The notes under the pieces were generated by a model. It made no database searches. It saw nothing but the letters and a program-made list of their open reading frames with translations, and was not told the origin of the DNA. The translations under genes were made by a program, and so were the position numbers. DNA of 5,385 nt, taken from the NCBI GenBank assembly GCA_016788685.1, contig JAEUSS010000340.1, positions 1 through 5,385 on the forward strand, read 5' to 3'. This stretch comes from Prolixibacteraceae bacterium (GTDB taxonomy: Bacteria > Bacteroidota > Bacteroidia > Bacteroidales > Prolixibacteraceae). Shown piece by piece: positions 1-5,385 of this stretch (position 1 is its first letter; every line of letters starts with the position of its first letter).

Positions 1-228
1 GGACTGGCGCAACTGATCGGCTACCCAGGAGGCTGCAGCCAGGTAACCGGGCGAACCGGAGAGCCGGCCTTTGTACTTTTCAGAACTCAGCTCGGCCGCA
101 TAATTGAGCAGATCGTGGCTCGAAACGGAATGAAACGCGGAGAGATCAATTTTATCTTTGTCTTGCGGGTATGCGTTTAAAATCGTCAGGAAGAAAACAA
201 CCAGGAGCAGATATTTTGAATTCATCAT
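1..228 (-). CDS. M28-type zinc peptidase, exported, N-terminal fragment
   Basis: This gene runs off the left edge; only its first 76 codons are present, with no in-frame stop. Two ATG codons stand side by side (228-226 and 225-223) and either could be the start; I use the first. Residues 3-19 are a hydrophobic Sec signal (NSKYLLLVVFFLTILNA), with cleavage likely near residues 19-22, so the product should be periplasmic or outside the cell. Residues 41-74 (LNYAAELSSEKYKGRLSGSP, then GYLAAASWVADQLRQ) match the segment before the catalytic domain of M28-family aminopeptidases, where a 'GRL-G-PGY-AAA-WVA' pattern is common. The zinc ligands and any PA domain would lie beyond the window, so catalytic competence cannot be judged. 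It starts 37 bp after the DUF5995 gene on the same strand and is probably co-transcribed with it. The family call rests on recognising this N-terminal pattern alone. Confidence 0.72.
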   Translation of the reverse strand, partial: MMNSKYLLLVVFFLTILNAYPQDKDKIDLSAFHSVSSHDLLNYAAELSSEKYKGRLSGSPGYLAAASWVADQLRQS

Positions 229-265
229 CGATATTTAATTGAAATCGTAAAAATAGCAAAAAGGC

Positions 266-1036
266 TCAGGCAACAGGTACTTTTTTCAGTTTCTGAATTT
301 TAGCGGCAACCGATCCGCGTTCGGTAATGCGAATGATCAGCAGCGCAATGGTGGCCACTAAGCCGGGTTTTGTGATGACCCTGGCCACCGCGGTTACTTT
401 TCGGTCTCTTATTTCCAGAGCCTGTTTTTGTTCCTCTTCAGGTATTGCCGAAAATTCTCCGGCAAATTTCCATGCGCCGTCGCGGGCCAGTTTCATGCTG
501 AAATCGACCAGGTAGTCGTCAACCTTCCCTGTCCATTTCAGAATATATTTTAAGGCTGGCCAAACAGCCGATAGGTTTCCCTGAACTTCGTGTACCAGCG
601 ATGACAGGATCGCGTTGATTTTATTGAAATCATTTTCCAGACCGGCGAGGTTTTTGCCACGCGAAATTTCGGCAGCTACAATTCCCAGATCGAAGTTAAT
701 GTGGGCATTCATGCCCATGAGCAGATGCTGCAGAACAATGGGGCGATACTGACCGGAAAGTTCGAAAGCACGTTGCCAGGATTCGCGGATTGGTTCATTT
801 TTTCGGAATGAATAGTAAGCGGACAGATAGTATTTGGCAAAAATGACATCAAACAGTTCCATGCGCGGGCCATCGTCAAAATGGCCCCTGGCAATTTCGT
901 CCCTGACCTTAATTGTTACTTTCAGGTAGAGCGTTGCAAAGTAACCCAGCGGGTCGTTGTTCTGCACCGATTCGCTGATGATTTTTTCCAGAAGATCGAT
1001 GACCTCGTCAATGGTCTGTATTTGCTGCAGGTTCAT
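266..1036 (-). CDS. DUF5995 family protein, function unknown
   Basis: This is a 256-residue protein that I recognise as a DUF5995 member, a family with no established biochemical role that I know of. The main marker is the segment at residues 105-118, LLMGMNAHINFDLG, with invariant-looking Asn110, His112, Asn114 and Asp116. A second conserved-looking stretch covers residues 184-194 (ARDGAWKFAGE), and a third, rich in Arg, residues 210-225 (RDRKVTAVARVITKPG). The whole protein appears alpha-helical. Residues 226-236 (LVATIALLIIR) are hydrophobic but too short and too close to charges for a confident membrane helix. There is no signal peptide, so it is predicted to be cytoplasmic, unlike the exported products of both flanking genes. 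The ATG at 1036 lies 12 bp after the stop of the alpha/beta hydrolase gene, which supports co-transcription and this start. The clustered His/Asn/Asp residues suggest a possible active site, but this is inference. Confidence 0.8.
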   Translation of the reverse strand: MNLQQIQTIDEVIDLLEKIISESVQNNDPLGYFATLYLKVTIKVRDEIARGHFDDGPRMELFDVIFAKYYLSAYYSFRKNEPIRESWQRAFELSGQYRPIVLQHLLMGMNAHINFDLGIVAAEISRGKNLAGLENDFNKINAILSSLVHEVQGNLSAVWPALKYILKWTGKVDDYLVDFSMKLARDGAWKFAGEFSAIPEEEQKQALEIRDRKVTAVARVITKPGLVATIALLIIRITERGSVAAKIQKLKKVPVA

Positions 1037-1048
1037 GGCTGATTGCTG

Positions 1049-2047
1049 CTATTCGTTCAGGAACCTGATCAACGGTTTGATAAATTGTCCGAAGGCTTCG
1101 ATGTGCGGCAGGTGCCCGATGTTTTCGAGTTCGACCAGTTGTGAGTCGGGTATTGCCTGATGAGCCTTTTTGCCAAGTTCGCTGTACAGCCCCATTGTTT
1201 TCTGAACTTCAGGTGGGGCAAGAGCTTTCCCCAGGGCGGTTCGGTCGCGTGTGCCGATAATCAGCAATGTTGGACATTTTAGCCTCGGGAATTCCTGCAC
1301 AACCGGTTGGGTGATAATCATGTCAAAAGTCAGCGCAGCATTCCGGGCGATCAGCGGGTAGTCTTTGCTGAGCGTCCACCCGGCCAGCAGATTGAGCCAC
1401 CTGTCGTATTCAGGTTTCCATTTATTATCGTAGTAAAAAACAAGCTGGTATTGCTTGATTTTTTCGTAATTCTGAGCCAGTTCATTTTTATACCACCAAT
1501 CTACCGGTTGATACGGAACCATTTGTTTGTAATCTTCGAGACCGATGGGGTTCTCCAGAATGAGCTTTTCGGTGATTTCAGGAAACATTAAGGCAAAACG
1601 GGTGGCCAGCATGCCTCCCATCGAATGTCCCAATACTGCTGTTTTTTTGATGTTTAAACTGTCGAGCAGAGTTTTTGTGTTCAGTGCCAGCTGCTGAAAA
1701 CTGTACTGGAAATGTGGCGGTTTGGTTGATTTTCCGAAGCCGATCTGGTCGGGAACAATCACCCTGAACCCGCTTTTTACCAGTTCTCGGATGGTGGTTT
1801 CCCAATACGCTCCGTTGAAATTTTTGCCGTGGAGCAGTACCACGCATTTGTTGTTTGGTTTTGAGGAGCGAATGTCCATGTAAGCCATTTTCAGGTCTTG
1901 TTCCTGAACGTGCAGGCTCAGGAAATGCACCTCGAACGGATAGCTGACCGAACTCAGGGTGATGTCCAGATCTTGTAACTTGCTGTTTTGTGCGCTGATC
2001 AACAGGGGTAGAATAAGCAGAGTCAGGAATAATATTTTTGTATTCAT
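1049..2047 (-). CDS. exported alpha/beta hydrolase
   Basis: This is a 332-residue serine hydrolase of the alpha/beta fold. The nucleophile elbow is GHSMGG (residues 140-145, Ser142). The oxyanion-hole strand is VVLLHG (69-74). The likely acid is Asp268 in IIGTRD, and the base is His312 in NIGHLPH, so the triad is complete. The cap region between about 165 and 245 is rich in Tyr and Trp (e.g. VDWWYKNE, 182-189), which suggests a hydrophobic or aromatic substrate pocket. Residues 1-19 form a Sec signal with probable cleavage before Gln20, giving a periplasmic enzyme. The frame stays open upstream to 2314, but the ATG at 2047 is chosen because it places the signal peptide at the N terminus and falls after the terminator at 2137-2175. 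An esterase, lipase-like or C-C hydrolase activity is possible; the substrate cannot be read from sequence. It is the first gene of a probable operon with the DUF5995 and M28 genes. No convincing promoter is visible in 2048-2136. Confidence 0.9.
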   Translation of the reverse strand: MNTKILFLTLLILPLLISAQNSKLQDLDITLSSVSYPFEVHFLSLHVQEQDLKMAYMDIRSSKPNNKCVVLLHGKNFNGAYWETTIRELVKSGFRVIVPDQIGFGKSTKPPHFQYSFQQLALNTKTLLDSLNIKKTAVLGHSMGGMLATRFALMFPEITEKLILENPIGLEDYKQMVPYQPVDWWYKNELAQNYEKIKQYQLVFYYDNKWKPEYDRWLNLLAGWTLSKDYPLIARNAALTFDMIITQPVVQEFPRLKCPTLLIIGTRDRTALGKALAPPEVQKTMGLYSELGKKAHQAIPDSQLVELENIGHLPHIEAFGQFIKPLIRFLNE

Positions 2048-2136
2048 CGCTGTACTTTCTGATTCAAAACGCCCGAACGGAAGAAAAGTTGAGTGAATCG
2101 GGAAATACGCTTTCTCGCCTGTTATTGCCTGAAAAC

Positions 2137-2175
2137 AAGCAGCCCTGCCTGAAAGCGATTCAGGCAGGGCTGCTT
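2137..2175 (-). terminator. rho-independent terminator after the DUF1080 gene
   Basis: A perfect 16-bp inverted repeat (left arm 2137-2152, right arm 2160-2175) encloses a 7-nt loop. The stem is GC-rich in its core (CAGCCCTGCCTG). On the minus strand the hairpin begins 14 bases after the DUF1080 stop and is followed by TTGTTTTC, a T-rich run. On the plus strand it is followed by TGACCGGGG, so it should act only on minus-strand transcripts. It separates the GH95/TIM-barrel/DUF1080 genes from the alpha/beta hydrolase set. Confidence 0.88.
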
Positions 2176-2189
2176 TGACCGGGGAACAA

Positions 2190-2927
2190 TTAAAGTTCGC
2201 GGATTTTGATGTTGCGGAACCATACCGGATACCCGTGATCCTGAAGGCCGATATAACCTTCTTTCGAGATGCCTTCGGTAAATCCGGGGAAGTTTTTGAA
2301 TTTGCTTTTGGCAATCAGGGCGTCCCATTCCGGAGTCCACAGGGTGTATGATACTACTTTTACACCATTTTGGGTGTGGGTAACCTGGCCGTCTTTTACC
2401 CGAACAACGATGGTATTCCACTCGCCGGTTGGTTTAACCGTTTTCGGGTCGGCAGGAAGCATGTCGTACAATGAACCGGCAAGGTGGCTGTCAATTTTAT
2501 TGTCGGATGCATCCACATTGTCGAGGACCTGAATTTCCGGGGCTGCATAATAGATGGGTTTACCCGGAACTTCGCGTACGTTGAAGAAAATGCCGGAGTT
2601 TGCCATTTTACTGGCTTTCCAGTCGATCGAGAGTTCAAAATTTTTGAATTTTTTTCCGGGGAAAAGGATATCGCCGCCGGCACCTTGTCCGGGTTTTTTC
2701 CCTTCGCCAATCAATACTTTCATGGCATTGTCCTCAATGGTCCAGTTGGCGGGCATCGCTGTGCCGTTGCATTGCCTCCATCCGTCGAAATTTTTGCCGT
2801 TAAACAGCAAGGTCCAGCCTTCTTTTTTCTCTTTCTTCGACAGTTTGTTGACTGACTGTGAAAAAACCGGAAGTGCGACCAACAGCGCCAGGACCAATGA
2901 TGCAGTTACAAAAATGTTTCTTTTCAT
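2190..2927 (-). CDS. exported DUF1080 protein (3-keto-disaccharide hydrolase family)
   Basis: This 245-residue protein is a single DUF1080 domain (Pfam 3-keto-disaccharide hydrolase, a concanavalin-like beta-sandwich) after a Sec signal at residues 1-23, with probable cleavage before Gln24. Family landmarks are present in order: WTLLFNGKNFDGW (38-50), NSGIFFNVRE (110-119), PEIQVLDN (130-137), a His-rich turn HLAGSLYDM (148-156), GEWN (168-171) and the C-terminal GYIGLQDHGYPVWFRNIKIR (224-243). Length is normal for a one-domain member. Family members are reported to act on 3-keto-glycosides or on the unsaturated keto-sugars derived from them; which step this one performs is not decidable here. 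The ATG at 2927 is chosen because it gives a typical signal sequence (MKRNIFVTASLVLALLV). The gene follows the TIM-barrel gene by 139 bp, may have its own promoter near 2993-3000, and ends at a strong terminator. The product should work in the periplasm beside the other two enzymes. Confidence 0.9.
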   Translation of the reverse strand: MKRNIFVTASLVLALLVALPVFSQSVNKLSKKEKKEGWTLLFNGKNFDGWRQCNGTAMPANWTIEDNAMKVLIGEGKKPGQGAGGDILFPGKKFKNFELSIDWKASKMANSGIFFNVREVPGKPIYYAAPEIQVLDNVDASDNKIDSHLAGSLYDMLPADPKTVKPTGEWNTIVVRVKDGQVTHTQNGVKVVSYTLWTPEWDALIAKSKFKNFPGFTEGISKEGYIGLQDHGYPVWFRNIKIREL

Positions 2928-2992
2928 GATTTGATTTTGTTAATATCCCGGGAAGGGATTTGTGATTTATTAGAGTTTAGTAATACAGTGAT

Positions 2993-3000
2993 CAAAAATA
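2993..3000 (-). promoter_or_regulatory. candidate Bacteroidota -7 promoter element for DUF1080 gene
   Basis: The minus strand reads TATTTTTG here, an exact fit to the Bacteroidota -7 consensus TAnnTTTG, 65 bp upstream of the DUF1080 start and inside the AT-rich 139-bp gap. No TTTG or TTG stands about 20 bp further upstream, so the -33 half is missing or degenerate. AT-rich DNA produces such octamers by chance, so this is tentative. There is no clear terminator between the TIM-barrel stop and this site, so read-through from upstream is equally possible. Confidence 0.35.
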
Positions 3001-3066
3001 AAAAAATGTAGATTTTGTTTGTTACGATATTTCAGATAAATTCCCTGCCATCCGTAAGTTTTTATT

Positions 3067-4023
3067 TCAAGTTTCAATCCGGTTCTTTTTCATCGCATTT
3101 TTAAACCAGTCAAGGTCTTTTTTTAGATAATTGTAAATCTTTATGCGATCCATGGTAATTGTTTTTTTGCCGGTTTCGGCACCGCCCAAATCATATTCAT
3201 AATGAATACTGATCGGTGCTTCCGCATTCAGGCTGGCATATTCGGTAAGAAATTCATCAAAACTGACCATGCCTTCGCCGAGGGGAACATTCTGGTGTCG
3301 CCAATGTCCCTTGGCATTCCGGCCCCACACAAAATCTTTGATGTCGACGGTTCGGATCCAGGGAGCGATGCGTTTCATCCCCAGTATCCAGGAATATCCG
3401 CCTTCGGTTACGGCATGCCGGATATCGTATTGTACCCCCAGAAAACGCGGGTCAACATCTTTCAGCAAATCGTACAAATCCCAAACCGGTGCGCCAACAT
3501 GTATGCCTGAATGATTTTGGTACCCGCCGTGAATGCCCAGTCTCTCATTTAGTTTCGCCAGTTTTTCAAACGTTCGCCGGTGATCATCGAGGTTTTGCTG
3601 AATGGATTTTGAAGGCTCATACCCGAGCCAGCCCATCCGGTAATAGTTTATTCCCGAATCGGCCATTGCCTGAAGTGTTGCAACTGAATCCGGATTGTCG
3701 GGATCAGTGATTGCGGTAACAATCATCGGGATCTCAACGCCGTATTTCCGAAGTGTTTTTACGGCCTGTGGTAATTCTGTTTTTACGTTTGAAGGGTCAA
3801 TCTGCCCGCCAGCTCTCACCGGAATATCAGCGCCGTCAAAGCCCAGTTGGGCAAGAACTTCGCCCATTTCATCCATCGTTAGGAATTGCAGGCATTTGGT
3901 GAAAACACAAAGCGGCCTTTTTACTGTTTTGCCGTTTGCTTCAGAGGTGCCCCACGTGCTTCCGGACAGGCTTAATCCGGCAACCGAAAGTCCGGTGGTT
4001 TGAATAAATCTGCGTCGTTTCAT
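3067..4023 (-). CDS. Tat-exported sugar phosphate isomerase/epimerase-fold TIM barrel protein
   Basis: This 318-residue protein has the AP-endonuclease-2/xylose-isomerase-like TIM barrel fold. Residues 1-24 are a Tat signal: RRRFI at 3-7 fits RRxF(I/L), followed by a mild hydrophobic stretch TGLSVAGLSLSG (10-21). The product is therefore probably exported already folded, perhaps with its metal. Barrel motifs are LAQLGFDGADIPVR (57-70), GGYQNHSG (166-173), VQYDIRH (197-203), VDIKDF (226-231), PLGEG (247-251) and IHYEYD (273-278). Compared with the Glu-Asp-His-Glu metal set of ketose 3-epimerases, Asp200 and Glu276 (plus His203) are present, but the first Glu position appears as Gln169 and the His position as Asp227. 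The ATG is chosen because it starts the Tat signal and overlaps the GH95 stop by one base (TAATG). Next to a DUF1080 gene, a lyase or epimerase acting on keto-glycosides is a better guess than a sugar phosphate isomerase; phosphorylated sugars are not expected in the periplasm. Confidence 0.87.
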   Translation of the reverse strand: MKRRRFIQTTGLSVAGLSLSGSTWGTSEANGKTVKRPLCVFTKCLQFLTMDEMGEVLAQLGFDGADIPVRAGGQIDPSNVKTELPQAVKTLRKYGVEIPMIVTAITDPDNPDSVATLQAMADSGINYYRMGWLGYEPSKSIQQNLDDHRRTFEKLAKLNERLGIHGGYQNHSGIHVGAPVWDLYDLLKDVDPRFLGVQYDIRHAVTEGGYSWILGMKRIAPWIRTVDIKDFVWGRNAKGHWRHQNVPLGEGMVSFDEFLTEYASLNAEAPISIHYEYDLGGAETGKKTITMDRIKIYNYLKKDLDWFKNAMKKNRIET

Positions 4024-4025
4024 TA
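4021..4025 (-). other. TAATG stop/start overlap joining GH95 and TIM-barrel genes
   Basis: The GH95 stop TAA (4025-4023) shares its last A with the ATG of the TIM-barrel gene (4023-4021). No Shine-Dalgarno sequence is visible in the preceding codons. Such one-base overlaps usually mean co-transcription and translational coupling, so the two proteins are likely made together in related amounts. Confidence 0.85.
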
Positions 4026-5385
4026 TAGTTTAGCTGAGGTTATTTCAATCCATTCGCCGTGGATGCGAATTTTTACTTTTTCAGGTTTAGCCGAACGAAC
4101 CCGATACCAGGTTACTTTTCCGTCTTTCCACTTGCAGTCGACCGAGAAGCCACCACGGGCGCGAAGTCCGGAAAACGATCCGGAGGCAGCCCAACTTTTA
4201 GGGATGGCGGGTAACAACTCAATACCACCGGCATGGCTTTGAATCAGCATTTCGGCCATGGCGGCCGGTATCCCGAAGTTTCCGTCCATCTGAAACGGCG
4301 GATGATTGCAAAAAAGATTGGGCAAGGTGTTGTAGGTAAGTAAGCCGCGGATCATAACACCTGAACGTTCGCCTTCGCCCAGTCGGGCCCACAGCGCGCA
4401 CCGCCAGGGCCATGTCCACGAGCGGCGGCTGTCGCCAACGGTTGATTCAACGGTAAACGGAGAATTTTCGTTCTTTCCGTAATTTCCGGAGCGGCTGCGT
4501 AACGATAGAATGGCGGCTTCAGCCAGTTCCGGAGTGTTGGTCGTGCTGATTTGCCGGCCCGGATAAACGCCAAAAAGGTGCGAAGTGTGCCGGTGCTGGT
4601 CGTTTGGGTCGTCACGGTCTTCCTGCCATTCCTGAAGTTGTCCCCATTTCCCGATTTTATTGGGAGCCAGTCGCGCCTGCATTCCTGCTACTTTTTTCTG
4701 GTAATCAGGATCTGTATTCAGTGCTTGCGCTGCTTCCAGGAAGTTCTGAAAAAGATCCCAAATCAGTTGCTGGTCGTGCATAATGCCATCTTCACGCGGG
4801 CCGTGTTCGGGCGACCAGCCCATCGGAACCATCAACGTCCCGTCGGGCATCTCTTTTAGTCGGTCTTCCCAAAATTCGCAGATTTCCTTGATAACCGGGT
4901 AGGCTGTTTGCCGCAGATAATTGTTGTCTTTTGTAAACGCCCAATGTTCGTAGACATGCTGGGCGTACCAGGCACTGGCCGGAATATTCCATTCCCAGCC
5001 GTTTCCTCCAAAAATGTTTTGGCTGGTACGGGCCGTCCATCCGCGGGTGTTGCTGCCAAAAGCTTTGCGGGTAGCTATGCGGCAAGGCTCTTGCTGCGCC
5101 ACAATGTAATCGATGAGCGGGAGGTGACATTCCGAAAGGTTAGTTGATTCGGCAGCCCAATAGTTCATCTGTACATTGATGTTGTTGTGGTAATCGCTTG
5201 CCCATGCCGGATTGTTACTGTTGTTCCACAATCCTTGTAAATTGGCAGGTAAACCTCCGGGGCGCGAACTGCTCACCAGCAAATAGCGGCCATACTGAAA
5301 CATCAGTTCTTCCAGATCCGGATAAGTTCCGCCTCCGGCATATATTTTCAGTCGTTCATCAGTCGGTATCAAAAGGGTGGGAGAG
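4023..5385 (-). CDS. GH95 alpha-L-fucosidase-type glycoside hydrolase, C-terminal part
   Basis: The frame is open through the right edge; 453 residues plus the stop are present, roughly the C-terminal 55-60% of a usual GH95 enzyme. An in-frame TTG at 5372 is not taken as a start because the upstream codons (SPTL) continue the family pattern before IPTDERL. Counting from the Ile-Pro side (TTG codon = 1), the (alpha/alpha)6 catalytic domain shows LPANLQGLWN (41-50), DYHNNINVQMNYW (60-72), GWSPEHGP (185-192), HRHTSHLFGVYPG (260-272) and QMDGNFGIPAAMAEM (361-375). These match the regions of the catalytic Asn pair, the acid Glu and the Asp known from the Bifidobacterium AfcA fucosidase: here Asn64/Asn66, probably Glu189, and Asp363. 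A C-terminal beta-domain follows from about 383 (GGIELLPAIPKSW). GH95 enzymes are inverting exo-enzymes releasing alpha-1,2-linked L-fucose, or L-galactose in some members. The signal peptide would lie outside the window. It is co-transcribed with the TIM-barrel gene. Confidence 0.93.
   Translation of the reverse strand, partial: SPTLLIPTDERLKIYAGGGTYPDLEELMFQYGRYLLVSSSRPGGLPANLQGLWNNSNNPAWASDYHNNINVQMNYWAAESTNLSECHLPLIDYIVAQQEPCRIATRKAFGSNTRGWTARTSQNIFGGNGWEWNIPASAWYAQHVYEHWAFTKDNNYLRQTAYPVIKEICEFWEDRLKEMPDGTLMVPMGWSPEHGPREDGIMHDQQLIWDLFQNFLEAAQALNTDPDYQKKVAGMQARLAPNKIGKWGQLQEWQEDRDDPNDQHRHTSHLFGVYPGRQISTTNTPELAEAAILSLRSRSGNYGKNENSPFTVESTVGDSRRSWTWPWRCALWARLGEGERSGVMIRGLLTYNTLPNLFCNHPPFQMDGNFGIPAAMAEMLIQSHAGGIELLPAIPKSWAASGSFSGLRARGGFSVDCKWKDGKVTWYRVRSAKPEKVKIRIHGEWIEITSAKL

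Noticed and set aside
229..265. Gap before the M28 gene, inspected for a terminator or promoter.
   Set aside because: Only a 4-bp CGAT/ATCG pairing and T-rich runs are present, with no TAnnTTTG; read-through from the DUF5995 gene is the simpler reading.
1811..1830. A 20-base stretch that recurs at 2781-2800 with one mismatch.
   Set aside because: Both copies encode a GKNF(N/D)G turn in unrelated proteins using the same codons; flanks do not match, so it is coincidence and not a repeat element.
2048..2314. The alpha/beta hydrolase frame stays open 89 codons upstream of the chosen start.
   Set aside because: The extension has no hydrolase-like sequence, would bury the signal peptide, overlaps the end of the DUF1080 gene and crosses the terminator hairpin.
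2484..2934. Plus-strand open frames of 123 and 126 codons opposite the DUF1080 gene.
   Set aside because: They lie wholly or almost wholly antisense to a well-supported gene, overlap each other, and show no recognisable domain.
2945..2985. Two short imperfect inverted repeats upstream of the DUF1080 gene (5-bp arms at 2945-2949/2955-2959, and at 2968-2972/2981-2985).
   Set aside because: Five-bp arms in AT-rich or low-complexity DNA are expected by chance; there is not enough to call an operator or a riboswitch.
4219..4859. Several open frames of 66-102 codons on both strands inside the GH95 gene.
   Set aside because: They are low-quality shadows of a conserved catalytic domain in other frames, a common effect at this base composition.

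Overview
The window reads as chromosomal DNA of a free-living or gut-type member of the Bacteroidota. The evidence is the gene content (GH95 fucosidase-type hydrolase, DUF1080 protein, Tat-exported sugar-isomerase-fold protein, DUF5995 protein, M28-type peptidase), the signal peptides ending just before Gln (…SA|Q, …FS|Q), the absence of clear Shine-Dalgarno sequences, and a TATTTTTG match to the Bacteroidota -7 element TAnnTTTG. Genus or family cannot be fixed from this piece. Every gene lies on the minus strand, so transcription runs from right to left, and coding density is high.

Right half, transcribed first: the C-terminal 453 residues of a GH95 glycoside hydrolase enter from the right edge (4023-5385). 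The stop codon overlaps the start of a Tat-exported TIM-barrel protein of the sugar phosphate isomerase/epimerase fold by one base, TAATG (3067-4023). After a 139-bp AT-rich gap holding a candidate promoter comes an exported DUF1080/3-keto-disaccharide-hydrolase-type protein (2190-2927). A perfect 16-bp hairpin followed by a T-rich tract (2137-2175) closes this unit.

Left half: a second set of genes follows. It contains an exported alpha/beta hydrolase with a full Ser-Asp-His triad (1049-2047), a DUF5995 protein without a signal peptide 12 bp later (266-1036), and, 37 bp later, the first 76 residues of an exported M28-type peptidase that runs off the left edge (1-228).

The first unit looks like periplasmic carbohydrate catabolism: a fucosidase-type enzyme trims a glycan, and the TIM-barrel and DUF1080 proteins are of the two families found together in 3-keto-glycoside cleavage gene clusters. 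No sugar oxidoreductase, SusC/SusD pair, sulfatase or regulator is visible here, so the pathway is inferred from three genes only. The second unit is a probable short operon of hydrolases with no obvious common substrate. I saw no RNA gene, mobile element, CRISPR array or broken gene.
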